Notes under the pieces: generated by a model
What the model saw: the letters and a program-made list of their open reading frames with translations, nothing else
Database searches by the model: none
Told to the model about the DNA's origin: nothing
Made by a program: the position numbers and the translations under genes
Shown: positions 25,712 to 34,515 of the stretch, in pieces
Layout: every line of letters begins with the position of its first letter
How positions within the stretch are numbered: the first letter of the stretch is position 1
Assembly (NCBI RefSeq): GCF_001746835.1
Contig: NZ_CP016094.1
Coordinates: 496,001-560,000, forward strand
Direction: 5' to 3'
DNA length: 64,000 nt
From: Lacunisphaera limnophila
GTDB taxonomy: Bacteria > Verrucomicrobiota > Verrucomicrobiia > Opitutales > Opitutaceae

Positions 25712-26215
25712 TCAGGCGCGGAGCGCCTTGAAGTCTTCCTCGAGGCGCAGCTTGCGCAGGCCGTTGAGGGTCGCGTGCACGACGGCGATGTGGTTCTTGG
25801 AACCCATCGACTTCGTGAGCACGTTGTGGACGCCGGCCGCCTCGAGGACGGCGCGGACGCCGCCGCCGGCGATGAGGCCGGTACCGTTGGAGGCGGGGCG
25901 GAGGAACACCTTGCCGCCGTCGAACTCGCCGAGGACCTCGTGCGGGATGGTGGTGCCCTTGAGCTTCACGGAGACCATGCGCTTCTTGGCGGACTCGGTG
26001 GACTTCTTGATGGCGTCGGGGACCTCGTTGGCCTTGCCGTAGCCGATGCCCACGCTGCCCTTGCCGTCGCCGACGACGGACAGGGCGGAGAAGCTGAAGC
26101 GACGACCGCCCTTCACGACCTTGGCGCAGCGGTTGATGAAGACGACCTTCTCGAACATGCCGGGCTCGCCCGAATCATTGCCGGGGCCGGAAAAAGACCT
26201 GTTATTGTTTGCCAT
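25712..26215 (-). CDS. rpsE: 30S ribosomal protein S5
   Basis: S5 (167 residues) lies at the mRNA entry site and affects fidelity. The N-terminal double-stranded RNA-binding domain is seen in [21 protein letters not shown] and [15 protein letters not shown]; the C-terminal domain contains [18 protein letters not shown]. No Shine-Dalgarno is evident before the ATG (minus-strand leader AATCACCTCCC). Confidence 0.97.
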   Translation of the reverse strand: MANNNRSFSGPGNDSGEPGMFEKVVFINRCAKVVKGGRRFSFSALSVVGDGKGSVGIGYGKANEVPDAIKKSTESAKKRMVSVKLKGTTIPHEVLGEFDGGKVFLRPASNGTGLIAGGGVRAVLEAAGVHNVLTKSMGSKNHIAVVHATLNGLRKLRLEEDFKALRA

Positions 26216-26224
26216 GGGAGGTGA

Positions 26225-26587
26225 TTAGAATTGAAGACCGCCTTCGCGCGCGGCGTCGGCAAAGGTTTTGACGCGCCCGTGGAACAGGCGGCCGTTGCGA
26301 TCGAAGACGACGGCGGTGATGCCGGCGGCCTTGGCCTTGGCGGCAAAGGCGACACCGAGCGTCTTGGCGCCGGAGACGTTGCCCTTCGCGCCGCCCTTCT
26401 TCACCTCGGGATCGAGGGTGGAGAGGAACACGAGGGTCGCGCCGGCGTCGTCGTTGACGGCCTGGGCGTAGATGTGCTTGCCGGAGAACTTGACGCTGAG
26501 GCGCGGGCGAACGGCGGTGCCGGTCACCTTCTTGCGGATGCGCCATTTGCGCTTCTGGAGGAGCTGGGCCTTGTAAACAGTTTTCAT
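26225..26587 (-). CDS. rplR: 50S ribosomal protein L18
   Basis: L18 (120 residues) binds 5S rRNA. Conserved parts are [33 protein letters not shown], and the C-terminal [25 protein letters not shown]. It is 9 bases upstream of rpsE and 14 bases after rplF. Confidence 0.96.
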   Translation of the reverse strand: MKTVYKAQLLQKRKWRIRKKVTGTAVRPRLSVKFSGKHIYAQAVNDDAGATLVFLSTLDPEVKKGGAKGNVSGAKTLGVAFAAKAKAAGITAVVFDRNGRLFHGRVKTFADAAREGGLQF

Positions 26588-26601
26588 GGTTATGGTCTCG
26601 G

Positions 26602-27147
26602 TTAGGCGACGGTCTTGCCTTCCTTGCGACGGACGCGCTCGGCGTGCTCGCCGACGATACGGACACCCTTGCCCTTGTAGGGCTCCGGCGGGTAGTAGGC
26701 GCGGATCTCGGAAGTCACCTGACCGACGAGCTGCTTGTCCACGCCCTCGATCTTGAGCTTGGTCTGGTCGGTGACCGTGACCTTGATGCCCGCGGGGATG
26801 GTGTGGAGGATGGGATGGGAATAGCCGAGGGCCAGGTCGAGCTTGTCGCCCTTGAGCGCGGCCTTGAAGCCGACGCCCTGGATCTCGAGCTCCTTGAGGT
26901 AGCCGACGCTCACGCCCTTGACCATGCCGGCGATCACGGAGCGAACCGTGCCGTACATGGCCTTGGAAAAGCGGGTGTCCTCGGTCTTGGTGACGACGAT
27001 GGCCTTGTCCTTCTGCTCAATCTTGACGACGGGCGCGAAGGTCTTGGAGACCTTGCCCTTGGGGCCTTCGACGGACACGGTGGTGCCGTTGATGGCGACC
27101 TTGACCTTGTCGGGAATCTGAACGGGTTGTTTGCCGATTCTGCTCAT
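26602..27147 (-). CDS. rplF: 50S ribosomal protein L6
   Basis: L6 (181 residues) has the two repeated L6 domains: [19 protein letters not shown] at the start, and [21 protein letters not shown] with the C-terminal [20 protein letters not shown]. It sits near the factor-binding centre with L10/L12. The start at MSRIG is chosen over an upstream ATG 42 bases away that overlaps rpsH. Confidence 0.97.
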   Translation of the reverse strand: MSRIGKQPVQIPDKVKVAINGTTVSVEGPKGKVSKTFAPVVKIEQKDKAIVVTKTEDTRFSKAMYGTVRSVIAGMVKGVSVGYLKELEIQGVGFKAALKGDKLDLALGYSHPILHTIPAGIKVTVTDQTKLKIEGVDKQLVGQVTSEIRAYYPPEPYKGKGVRIVGEHAERVRRKEGKTVA

Positions 27148-27163
27148 GGTGGTGGTGTCCTGG

Positions 27164-27556
27164 TTACCAGACGGTGCAGACGAGTTCACCGCCGAGTTTC
27201 TGGCGGCGGGCGTCCTGGTCCTTCATGAGACCCTTGGAGGTGGAAATGATGGAGATACCGAGGCCGTTGAGGACGCGGGGGATCTCGGAATAGCCGGAGT
27301 AGAGGCGGCGGCCGGGGGTGGAGGTGCGCTTGATGCCGGTGATGACCGGGGCGCTGTCCACGTACTTCATCGTAACGATGACGGTCTTGTGGCCGCGCTC
27401 GTCGGCGCCGGTGGCGACGTCACGGACGAAGCCCTCGTTCTTGAGGATGTGGGCGAGGCTCTCCTTGAGCTTCGAGTGCGGGGAAACGCACTGGGCGAGA
27501 CCGGCCTTCGACGCATTGCGAAGGTGGGTCAGGAAATCACTGATCGGGTCTGTCAT
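27164..27556 (-). CDS. rpsH: 30S ribosomal protein S8
   Basis: S8 (130 residues) binds the central domain of 16S rRNA. It starts MTDPISDFLTHLRNASKAG and ends ARRQKLGGELVCTVW, both family-typical. In E. coli S8 represses translation of the spc operon at rplE; whether that holds here cannot be seen. Confidence 0.97.
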   Translation of the reverse strand: MTDPISDFLTHLRNASKAGLAQCVSPHSKLKESLAHILKNEGFVRDVATGADERGHKTVIVTMKYVDSAPVITGIKRTSTPGRRLYSGYSEIPRVLNGLGISIISTSKGLMKDQDARRQKLGGELVCTVW

Positions 27557-27616
27557 GGCTGGATGTGGTGGAGGTTGCCCGTCGGATCATATCCGACTTC
27601 CGGCGGGAAAGGGAAA

Positions 27617-27922
27617 TTACCAGGAGGACTTGGTCACGCCCGGGATCTTGCCGGCGAGCGCGAGCTCGCGGAGCGTGATGCGGGAGACGCCGAAGCGGCG
27701 GTGGAAGCCGCGCGGGCGGCCGCTGAGCGAGCAGCGGTTGCGGATGCGGACCTTGGAGGAATTGCGGGGGAGCTTCGCGAGCTTCTTCTGGGCGGCGAAG
27801 AATTCCTCGTCGGTGGTGGCCGGGTTGGCGAGGATGGCCTTCAGCTCGGCGCGCTTGGCGGCGTGCTTCTCGACGAGGCGGATGCGCTTCTTGTTACGTT
27901 CGATGGCGGAAGTTTTCGGCAT
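27617..27922 (-). CDS. rpsN: 30S ribosomal protein S14 (zinc-independent form)
   Basis: S14 of 101 residues is the long C-minus form: the CxxC pairs of the short zinc form are absent, and the core [20 protein letters not shown] is intact. Only one S14 gene is in the window, so a zinc-regulated paralogue cannot be excluded elsewhere. It lies between rplE and rpsH as in E. coli. Confidence 0.96.
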   Translation of the reverse strand: MPKTSAIERNKKRIRLVEKHAAKRAELKAILANPATTDEEFFAAQKKLAKLPRNSSKVRIRNRCSLSGRPRGFHRRFGVSRITLRELALAGKIPGVTKSSW

Positions 27923-27934
27923 GGTCGGAAGGAG

Positions 27935-28522
27935 TTAGGCGGCGGAAGACTTGGCGGGAGTGGCGGGCACCGGGTCGGTGCGACGGAAGGGCATGCCGAG
28001 GAGCTTCAGGAGCTCGCGGGCCTCGTCGTCGGTCTCGGCGGAGGTCACGAAGGTGATGTCCAGGCCCATGGAGCGCTTGTTGTTCTCGACGACGATCTCG
28101 GGGAAGATGGTGAAGTCGGTGATGCCGATGGTGTAGTTGCCCTGACCGTCGAGCTTGTTGGGCACGCCGCGGAAATCGCGGATGGTCGGGAGGGCGACGG
28201 CCAGCAGGCGCATCAGGAAGTGCCACATGGCCTCGCCGCGGAGGGTGACGTGGCAGCCGGTGACCTGGTTGGGCTTCAGCTTGAAGTTGGCGATGGCGCG
28301 CTTGGTGCGGTTGAGCACGGGCTTCTGGCCGGCGATGAGGCCGATGTCGCGCGCGGTGTCGGCGATCTGGTTCTTGTCGGCCTCGGCGCCGATGCCGGTG
28401 TTGAGGACGATCTTCGTCAGCTTCGGGACCTGGTGCTTGTTCTTGTAGCCACGCGAGGTGACCAAGGCCGGGGCGACGGTCTCGTGGTAGAATTTCTGGA
28501 GGGGGGTGAGTTGTTTGCTCAT
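27935..28522 (-). CDS. rplE: 50S ribosomal protein L5
   Basis: L5 (195 residues) contacts 5S rRNA and the P-site tRNA. Conserved segments include VPKLTKIVLNTGIGAEADK, the phosphate-rich loop region PNQVTGCHVTLRG, and ITDFTIFPEI with MGLDITFVTSAETDDEAREL. The tail is a short Ala/Pro extension. It lies 49 bases after rplX. Confidence 0.97.
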   Translation of the reverse strand: MSKQLTPLQKFYHETVAPALVTSRGYKNKHQVPKLTKIVLNTGIGAEADKNQIADTARDIGLIAGQKPVLNRTKRAIANFKLKPNQVTGCHVTLRGEAMWHFLMRLLAVALPTIRDFRGVPNKLDGQGNYTIGITDFTIFPEIVVENNKRSMGLDITFVTSAETDDEARELLKLLGMPFRRTDPVPATPAKSSAA

Positions 28523-28571
28523 GGTGCGAACCGGATTTCCGACCCGGATGCTTTAGGTTGGTGAGGAGTGC

Positions 28572-28853
28572 TTAGGCCTTGGCGGCGGCCGGGGCGACCT
28601 TGGCGCGCTTGGTCTGGTCGTAGCGGGACTGGAGCATGAGGTTGGACACGTGGACCGTGCCCTCGCGCTCGGCGATCTTGCCCTGCGGGTTTTCCTGGGA
28701 CTTCTTGAGGTGGCGCTTGATCATGGCCACGCCCTCGACGACGGCGCGGTTCTTGGCGGCGCGGACCTCGAGGACCTTGCCCGACTTGCCCTTGTGGGCG
28801 CCGGCGATGACAACGACCTGGTCGTTGCGTTTGATGTGGAATTTCTGGGCCAT
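28572..28853 (-). CDS. rplX: 50S ribosomal protein L24
   Basis: L24 (93 residues) is an early assembly protein with a KOW motif (RNDQVVVIAGAHKGKSGKVLEV, about 9-30). The C-terminus is Lys/Ala-rich. The start at 28853 is one base from the rplN stop, so reinitiation is likely. It is slightly shorter than E. coli L24 (104). Confidence 0.95.
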   Translation of the reverse strand: MAQKFHIKRNDQVVVIAGAHKGKSGKVLEVRAAKNRAVVEGVAMIKRHLKKSQENPQGKIAEREGTVHVSNLMLQSRYDQTKRAKVAPAAAKA

Positions 28854-28854
28854 G

Positions 28855-29220
28855 TTAGAGGACCTCCGGGGCGAGCGAGATGATCTTGGTGTAGTTCTTG
28901 GCGCGGAGCTCGCGGGCGACAGGTCCGAAGATGCGGGTGCCCTTCGGGTTGCCATCCTCGCCAATGATGACGACGGCGTTGGAGTCGAAACGGAGGTAGC
29001 TGCCGTCCGGGCGGCGCAGGGCCGCCTTGGTGCGGACGATGACGGCCTTGACGACCTCGCCCTTCTTGACGGTGGCGTCGGTGCTGCTCTCCTTGATGTT
29101 GATGGTGATGATATCACCGACGTGGGCGTAGCGGGAGGGGTGGCCGATCTTGCCGATCATGGACGCGCGGCGCGCGCCCGTGTTGTCGGCAATATCGAGG
29201 ATGGAACGCATCTGGATCAT
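28855..29220 (-). CDS. rplN: 50S ribosomal protein L14
   Basis: L14 (121 residues) lies at the subunit interface and is the docking site of the silencing factor RsfS. It starts [20 protein letters not shown] and contains [35 protein letters not shown] and FGPVARELR, all conserved. It is 22 bases after rpsQ. Confidence 0.97.
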   Translation of the reverse strand: MIQMRSILDIADNTGARRASMIGKIGHPSRYAHVGDIITINIKESSTDATVKKGEVVKAVIVRTKAALRRPDGSYLRFDSNAVVIIGEDGNPKGTRIFGPVARELRAKNYTKIISLAPEVL

Positions 29221-29242
29221 GGTGGTATCTCCGGGGGCCGGG

Positions 29243-29587
29243 TTAGGCCTTGTTGGCCTTGGTGGTCTTGGTCGGGACAGCCTCGGCGACGTCCTTCTCG
29301 GACACGGCGACGAGATCAAGGCCGACGGCGGCCTCGATGACGCGGATGACGCGCCAGCGCTTGAGGCGGCTGATGGGGCGGGTCTCCATGACCTCGATCT
29401 TGTCCCCGAGCTTGGCCTCGTTCTTCTCGTCGTGGACGTGAAGGACGGTCTTGCGGTTGATGACCTTGTGGTAGAGCGGGTGCGGCGTCTTGTAGGGGAC
29501 GGTGACCTTGACGGACTTGTCGCCCATCTTGGAGGTGACGAAGCCGATGACGGTCTTGCGGGCGTTGTGGCGGACGTGAGTGGACAT
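29243..29587 (-). CDS. rpsQ: 30S ribosomal protein S17 with C-terminal extension
   Basis: S17 has its OB-fold core in about the first 85 residues ([52 protein letters not shown]). The protein has 114 residues against about 84 in E. coli; the extra tail is Ala/Thr/Lys-rich ([19 protein letters not shown]). It follows rpmC. Confidence 0.96.
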   Translation of the reverse strand: MSTHVRHNARKTVIGFVTSKMGDKSVKVTVPYKTPHPLYHKVINRKTVLHVHDEKNEAKLGDKIEVMETRPISRLKRWRVIRVIEAAVGLDLVAVSEKDVAEAVPTKTTKANKA

Positions 29588-29614
29588 GGGATTGTGCGGT
29601 TAGCGCCGGCGGCC

Positions 29615-29815
29615 TCAGGCGGCCTTCGTCGTTTTCTTCTGCTTGAGGATGGTCTCCAGGCGGGCGATGTCCTTGCGGTACTCGCGGAGGAGATGGGGCT
29701 TCTCGACCTGGCCGGAATTCTTGCGCAGGCGGAGCTGGAGGAGGAGCTCGCGGGTCTCGCGGAGCTTGGTGGTGATCTCGGCGGGAGCGAGTTCGCGGAT
29801 TTCTTTGGAAGTCAT
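29615..29815 (-). CDS. rpmC: 50S ribosomal protein L29
   Basis: L29 (66 residues) is a two-helix protein at the tunnel exit that helps bind trigger factor and SRP. It starts [20 protein letters not shown] and contains [17 protein letters not shown] and the [12 protein letters not shown] helix. Size and position between rplP and rpsQ are canonical. Confidence 0.96.
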   Translation of the reverse strand: MTSKEIRELAPAEITTKLRETRELLLQLRLRKNSGQVEKPHLLREYRKDIARLETILKQKKTTKAA

Positions 29816-29835
29816 GTTCGTCGGTCTCCTGAGGG

Positions 29836-30258
29836 TTAGACGGCGGCGCCTTCGCGCACGATGAAGCGGCAGCGGAAGGGGAGCTTGGCGTCGGCGAGGC
29901 GGAAGGCCTCCTTGGCGATGCTGTGGGGGACGCCGGCGAGTTCGAAGAGCACGGCGCCAGGCTTGATGACGGCGACGTAGAACTCGACCGGGCCCTTGCC
30001 CTGGCCCATGCGCACCTCGGCGGGCTTCTTGGTCACGGGCTTGTGCGGGAAGATGCGGATCCAGAGCTTGCCCTTGCGCTTGAGGTGGCGGGCGATGGTG
30101 ACGCGGGCGGCCTCGATCTGCTGGCCGGTCATGGGGCCGCGGGAGAGCGACTGGAGGCCGAATTCGCCGAAGGCGAGAGTGTTGCCGCGCTTGGCATTGC
30201 CAGCGCGGGAGCCTTTCATCGACTTGCGGTATTTGGTGCGGGCGGGAGCTAGAGCCAT
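29836..30258 (-). CDS. rplP: 50S ribosomal protein L16
   Basis: L16 (140 residues) organises the A-site region of 23S rRNA. It starts [20 protein letters not shown] and includes [40 protein letters not shown] and [18 protein letters not shown]. The arginine hydroxylated in E. coli lies in the conserved [11 protein letters not shown] vicinity region; modification here is unknown. Confidence 0.97.
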   Translation of the reverse strand: MALAPARTKYRKSMKGSRAGNAKRGNTLAFGEFGLQSLSRGPMTGQQIEAARVTIARHLKRKGKLWIRIFPHKPVTKKPAEVRMGQGKGPVEFYVAVIKPGAVLFELAGVPHSIAKEAFRLADAKLPFRCRFIVREGAAV

Positions 30259-30304
30259 GGGAAAAGGGCCTGAGGGTTAAGCTGCAGGCGAAATGGTGTC
30301 TGAG

Positions 30305-30934
30305 TTAGTTGGATTCGTCTTTCTTGCAGATCCAGCACTTGACGCCGATCTTGCCCCAGAGGGTCTGGGCCTCGGCGAAGCCGTAATCGATGTTCTCGCG
30401 CAGGGTGTGGAGGGGAATGCGGCCCTGGCGCTGCCACTCGCGGCGGGCGATGTCGGTGCCGCCGAGACGGCCGGAGCACTGGATCTTGATGCCGTCGATG
30501 CCAAGGGACATGGCGGTCTGGATGGACTTCTTGATGGCGCGGCGGAAGGCGATGCGGCGCTCGAGCTGGAGCGCGACGCTCTCGGCGACGAGCTGGGCCT
30601 CGATCTCGGGCTTCTTGACCTCCTGGATGTCGAGGAGGACCTCCTTGCCGGTGAGCTTGCCGAGGGCGACCTTCATGTTCTCGACCTCCTGGCCCTTCTT
30701 GCCGATGACGATGCCGGGGCGGGCGGTGAAGATCTTGACGCGCACGCGGTTGCCGGCGCGCTCGATGAAGATGCGCGGCACGGAGGCCTGCTTGAGCTTC
30801 TCCATCAGCATGGAGCGGATGATCTGGTCCTCATGGAGGAGCTTGGCGAAATCCTTCTTGCGCGCGAACCAGCGTGACTGCCAGTTGCGGCGGACGGCGA
30901 GGCGGAAGCCTGTGGGGTTGGTCTTTTGTCCCAT
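30305..30934 (-). CDS. rpsC: 30S ribosomal protein S3
   Basis: S3 (209 residues) lines the mRNA entry channel. It starts [20 protein letters not shown], has the KH domain with [19 protein letters not shown] (the GxxG loop reads GKKG), and a C-terminal domain with [20 protein letters not shown]. Length is at the short end of the family because the basic tail is brief. Confidence 0.97.
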   Translation of the reverse strand: MGQKTNPTGFRLAVRRNWQSRWFARKKDFAKLLHEDQIIRSMLMEKLKQASVPRIFIERAGNRVRVKIFTARPGIVIGKKGQEVENMKVALGKLTGKEVLLDIQEVKKPEIEAQLVAESVALQLERRIAFRRAIKKSIQTAMSLGIDGIKIQCSGRLGGTDIARREWQRQGRIPLHTLRENIDYGFAEAQTLWGKIGVKCWICKKDESN

Positions 30935-30942
30935 GGAAGTGG

Positions 30943-31284
30943 TTAGTTGGATTTGCCGTCGGTGAGGACGATGCGGAGGTGCGACATGCGCTTGACGCGC
31001 GGCTTGGCGGAGCCCTTGGCGCCGGCCTTGAAACGCTTCAGGACGGGGCCGGGTTCGACGAGGGCGCGGTGCACGGTGAGGGTGCTGGCCACGAGGCTGT
31101 TGTTGTTCTCCGCGTTGGCCACGGCGCTCTTAAGCGTCTTGGCCAGCAGGCGCGCGGACTTGCGCGGGATGAGCGTGAGAAAGTCGATGGCCTCGGGGAC
31201 GGGGCGGCCCTGGATCTGGTTCGCGATTTCGCGGACCTTGCGCGGGGACATGCGCGCATTGCGGGTGAGAGCTTGGATTTCCAT
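30943..31284 (-). CDS. rplV: 50S ribosomal protein L22
   Basis: L22 (113 residues) extends a beta-hairpin into the exit tunnel. It begins [20 protein letters not shown] and contains [20 protein letters not shown] and the hairpin/tip region [17 protein letters not shown]. It lies 8 bases before rpsC and 26 after rpsS. Confidence 0.96.
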   Translation of the reverse strand: MEIQALTRNARMSPRKVREIANQIQGRPVPEAIDFLTLIPRKSARLLAKTLKSAVANAENNNSLVASTLTVHRALVEPGPVLKRFKAGAKGSAKPRVKRMSHLRIVLTDGKSN

Positions 31285-31310
31285 GGTAGTATTCCGGTTG
31301 GGCGGTGGCC

Positions 31311-31589
31311 TCAGATTTCCTTGCGGGTCATGCCGCCGTGCGCCTTGAAGATGCGGGTCGGGGCGAACTCGCCGAGCTTGTGCCCGACCATGTTCTCCGT
31401 GACGTAGACGGCGATGTGCGCCTTGCCGTTGTGAACGCTGATGGTGTGGCCCACGAACTCGGGCGTGATGGTGGAGCGACGGGACCAGGTCTGGATGGGC
31501 TTGCGGGCGCCACCGGCCTTGGCCGCCTTCTGGATTTTTTCCAGGAGGTGGTAGTCGACGAAGAAACCTTTCTTGATGGAACGTGCCAT
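31311..31589 (-). CDS. rpsS: 30S ribosomal protein S19
   Basis: S19 (92 residues) sits in the 30S head near the A site. The core [20 protein letters not shown] and [20 protein letters not shown] is fully conserved, and length is standard. It lies 18 bases after rplB. Confidence 0.97.
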   Translation of the reverse strand: MARSIKKGFFVDYHLLEKIQKAAKAGGARKPIQTWSRRSTITPEFVGHTISVHNGKAHIAVYVTENMVGHKLGEFAPTRIFKAHGGMTRKEI

Positions 31590-31607
31590 GGTGCGGGGTC
31601 GTTGAGA

Positions 31608-32474
31608 TTACTTCTTGCCGCGCGGCGGACGGCCGTTGGCGCGAACGAGGATGAAGTTGCTGGAGAGCTTGGTGCGCTTGCGCGTCGGGAAGCCCTTGGC
31701 GAGCTGGCCCCACGGGGACACGAGGTGCTGGCGACCGCCGCCGCCCTTGGACTTGCCCTGACCGCCACCGTTGGGGTGGTCGACCGGGTTCATGGCGACG
31801 CCGCGGACGCGGGGGCGCTTGCCGAGCCAGCGATTGCGGCCGGCCTTGCCGAGGGAGCGTTTGCTGTGGTCGGCGTTGGAAACCTCGCCGATGGTGGCGC
31901 GGCACTGGGCGTTGACCAGGCGGGTCTCGCCGGAGGACATGCGGATCTGGGCGTAGCCGTTTTCGATGGCCACGAGCTCGACGGAGGTGCCGGCGGAGCG
32001 GGCGATCTGGGCGCCGCGGCCGGGCAGCAGCTCGACGGCGTGCAGCTTGGTGGCGGGCGGGATCACGGAGAGCGGGAACGAATTGCCGGGACGGAAGTCG
32101 TTCGTGTCGGTCTTCATCGCGTTGTAGACGGTGTCACCGGCCTTGAGCCCCGCGGGCGCGAGGACATAGGTCTTGGTGCCGTCGGCATAGGCGAGGAGCG
32201 CGAGCAGGGCCGTGCGATTGGGATCGTACTCGATCGACTGCACCTTGGCGGGCATGTCGAGCTTGGCGCGCTTGAAGTCGATGATGCGGTAGAGCTTCTT
32301 GTGCCCGCCGCCGCGACGGCGGGAGGTGATGCGACCGTAGGTGTTGCGGCCGCCGGTCTTGCTCTTCGACTCGACGAGGGAGCGCTCCGGGCGGTTCTTG
32401 GACAGGCCGGCCGGGCGGTTCAGGGTGGTGAACCGGAGGGACGCGGTGTGGGGACGGAAGGATTTGAGGGCCAT
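31608..32474 (-). CDS. rplB: 50S ribosomal protein L2
   Basis: L2 (288 residues) is needed for subunit association and peptidyl transfer. The N-terminal OB-like domain includes [15 protein letters not shown] and [17 protein letters not shown]. The C-terminal region includes [20 protein letters not shown] with the functional His of the [12 protein letters not shown]-type motif; here the usual second His position reads Asn (HPNGG). Confidence 0.96.
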   Translation of the reverse strand: MALKSFRPHTASLRFTTLNRPAGLSKNRPERSLVESKSKTGGRNTYGRITSRRRGGGHKKLYRIIDFKRAKLDMPAKVQSIEYDPNRTALLALLAYADGTKTYVLAPAGLKAGDTVYNAMKTDTNDFRPGNSFPLSVIPPATKLHAVELLPGRGAQIARSAGTSVELVAIENGYAQIRMSSGETRLVNAQCRATIGEVSNADHSKRSLGKAGRNRWLGKRPRVRGVAMNPVDHPNGGGQGKSKGGGGRQHLVSPWGQLAKGFPTRKRTKLSSNFILVRANGRPPRGKK

Positions 32475-32496
32475 GGTGGTGGTGTCTCCGGGTGGC

Positions 32497-32784
32497 TCAG
32501 GAAGTGAGCTCGATCTTGTCGCCCTGCTTGAGGGTAACGATGGCGCGCTTGCTGTCGGACTTCGTGATCGGACGGCCGGCGCGGGACTTCTTCGGCTTGC
32601 CCTTGCGATTCTGGATGTTCACGCGGGTGACGGTGACCTTGAAGGTCTGCTCGACGGCCTCGCGCACGGTGAATTTCGTGGCGGAGGGGAACACCTCGAA
32701 GGTGTACTGCCCGAAGTTCGAGGAGAGCTTGTTGGACTTTTCCGTCAGGCGGATGGTTTTGAGGACTTTATCGGCGCTAATCAT
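32497..32784 (-). CDS. rplW: 50S ribosomal protein L23
   Basis: L23 (95 residues) forms the docking platform for trigger factor and SRP at the exit. It contains [40 protein letters not shown] and [12 protein letters not shown]. Its start codon overlaps the rplD stop by four bases (ATGA), which supports coupled translation. Confidence 0.95.
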   Translation of the reverse strand: MISADKVLKTIRLTEKSNKLSSNFGQYTFEVFPSATKFTVREAVEQTFKVTVTRVNIQNRKGKPKKSRAGRPITKSDSKRAIVTLKQGDKIELTS

Positions 32785-33413
32785 GACTGGCCTCCATTGG
32801 TGCGGGCGATGATCGTCTCGAGGGCCTTGCTGGACACGACGATCTTGGCGTACTGCACGAGATCGAGGGTGTTGAGCTTGGAGGCTTCCTGGAGGGTGAC
32901 ACGGGCGAGGTTGCGCGCGGCGCGGCTGGCCTCGGTGGTGAAGGGAGCGTCGACGATGAGCACCTTGCCCTTGGGGGCGATGCGGCCGAGGACGGTGTTG
33001 ATGGCCTTGGTCTTGTTGGCCTTGGCGGTGAACGTCTCGATGACGGCGACGTCACCGGCGGTGGCGCGGTCGAAGAGGGCGCGGTTGAAGGCGAGGGCCT
33101 TGACCTTGCCGTTGATCTTCTTGGAGAAGTCGCGGGGCTTGGGGCCGAAGACGACGCCGCCGCCGGACCACAGGGGGGAGCGGGAGGAACCGGCGCGGGC
33201 GCGGCCCGTGCCCTTCTGGTTCCACGGCTTTTTGCCGCCGCCGCGCACTTCGCCGCGGGTCTTGGTGGAACGCGTGCCCTGGCGGGCGTTGGCCCGGTGA
33301 GCAACGACGACTTCCTTGACGGCCTGCAGGCCCTTGGACCCTTCAAAGGTCGGCAGGGCGAACTCCTGTTCGGAGCTCTTCGAGGCATCGGATGTGAAAA
33401 CGGTAAGTTTCAT
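32781..33413 (-). CDS. rplD: 50S ribosomal protein L4
   Basis: L4 (210 residues) has the tunnel loop [37 protein letters not shown] and the C-terminal Rossmann-like part with [20 protein letters not shown]. In E. coli L4 also represses the S10 operon; the leader here was not recognised as similar. The ATG at 33413 gives the standard start MKLTVFTSD. Confidence 0.96.
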   Translation of the reverse strand: MKLTVFTSDASKSSEQEFALPTFEGSKGLQAVKEVVVAHRANARQGTRSTKTRGEVRGGGKKPWNQKGTGRARAGSSRSPLWSGGGVVFGPKPRDFSKKINGKVKALAFNRALFDRATAGDVAVIETFTAKANKTKAINTVLGRIAPKGKVLIVDAPFTTEASRAARNLARVTLQEASKLNTLDLVQYAKIVVSSKALETIIARTNGGQS

Positions 33414-33433
33414 TTTGATCGGTCTCCGTTTGG

Positions 33434-34075
33434 TTAGGCTTTCTTGGCCTTCTTGCCCGCCCGGATGATGACATCGTCGCCGTTGGCGCCAGGAATGGAG
33501 CCGTTGACGAGGATGAGGTTCTTGTCGGCGATGATCTTCACGACGCGCAGGTTCTGCACGGTGCGGAACAGGCTGCCCATGTGGCCGGGCATGCGCTGGT
33601 TCTTCCAGGTGCGGCCGGGCGTCTGGCGCATGCCGATGGAGCCGATGCGGCGGTGGAACATGGAGCCGTGGGCGGCGGGGCCGCCGCCGACGCGGAAGCG
33701 CTTGACGACGCCCTGGAAGCCCTTGCCCTTCGACACGCCGAGCACGTCGATGACCTGGCCTTCGGTGAAGGCGGCCACCGTGATGACGTCGCCGGCCTTG
33801 CCGGTGAACGCCTCGGTGAGGCGGACCTCGTTCAGCACGCGGGGCGTGCTGCCGAGACCGGCCTTCTTGGCGTGATTGGTCTCGGCCTTGGAGGCGTTCT
33901 TCGCCTTCTGGGCACCGAAACCGAGCTGCACGGCATTGTAGCCGTCGGACTCGATGGTCTTGACTTGAACGACCGGGCACGGGCCGGCTTCAACCACGGT
34001 GACCGGGACCAGGACGTTTTGAGCGTCGTAGACCTGGGTCATGCCGATTTTTTTTCCTAATAGTGTAGCGATCAT
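33434..34075 (-). CDS. rplC: 50S ribosomal protein L3
   Basis: L3 (213 residues) reaches the peptidyl transferase centre. It starts MIATLLGKKIGMTQVYDAQN and contains GKGFQGVVKRFRVGGGPAAH and SIGMRQTPGRTWKNQRMPGH. The Gln of the GxMGxxxxTxxN-type loop region is in RQTPGRT. A 105-base gap to rpsJ is the longest within the S10 segment. Confidence 0.96.
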   Translation of the reverse strand: MIATLLGKKIGMTQVYDAQNVLVPVTVVEAGPCPVVQVKTIESDGYNAVQLGFGAQKAKNASKAETNHAKKAGLGSTPRVLNEVRLTEAFTGKAGDVITVAAFTEGQVIDVLGVSKGKGFQGVVKRFRVGGGPAAHGSMFHRRIGSIGMRQTPGRTWKNQRMPGHMGSLFRTVQNLRVVKIIADKNLILVNGSIPGANGDDVIIRAGKKAKKA

Positions 34076-34180
34076 GGGCTAAGTGGTAGGTGGCGGGTGA
34101 GCGCCGTTTGTTTAGACCTACTTTAGCAAGGGCCGGGGTGAGCCGGCTGGCTTGGCTAAGATGGTGTGGGTTGGGAAATT

Positions 34181-34489
34181 TTAAACGTTGATGGTAATAT
34201 CGACGCCGGACGGAAGGTTGAGCTTCTTGAGTTCGTCGACGGTCTGGGCGGTGGGCTCCAGGATGTCGATGAGGCGCTTGTGCGTGCGGGATTCGAACTG
34301 CTCCATGGACTTCTTGTCGACGTGCGGGGAGCGGTTGACCGAAAGCTTCACGATGTGGGTGGGCAGCGGGATGGGACCCGAGACGCGGGCGCCGGAGCGC
34401 TTGGCGGTTTCCACGATTTCCGAGGCGGACTGGTCGATGACGCGATAGTCGAAGCCCTGGAGTTTGATGCGAATGCGTTGGCCTTTCAT
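34181..34489 (-). CDS. rpsJ: 30S ribosomal protein S10
   Basis: S10 (102 residues) doubles as NusE in transcription antitermination. The conserved [20 protein letters not shown] start, GPIPLPTHI loop and [12 protein letters not shown] are present. The ATG at 34489 gives the family N-terminus. It follows fusA directly; tuf is not here but in the upstream secE segment. Confidence 0.97.
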   Translation of the reverse strand: MKGQRIRIKLQGFDYRVIDQSASEIVETAKRSGARVSGPIPLPTHIVKLSVNRSPHVDKKSMEQFESRTHKRLIDILEPTAQTVDELKKLNLPSGVDITINV

Positions 34490-34515
34490 GGCGGGATAAA
34501 GAACGGAGGTTAAAG

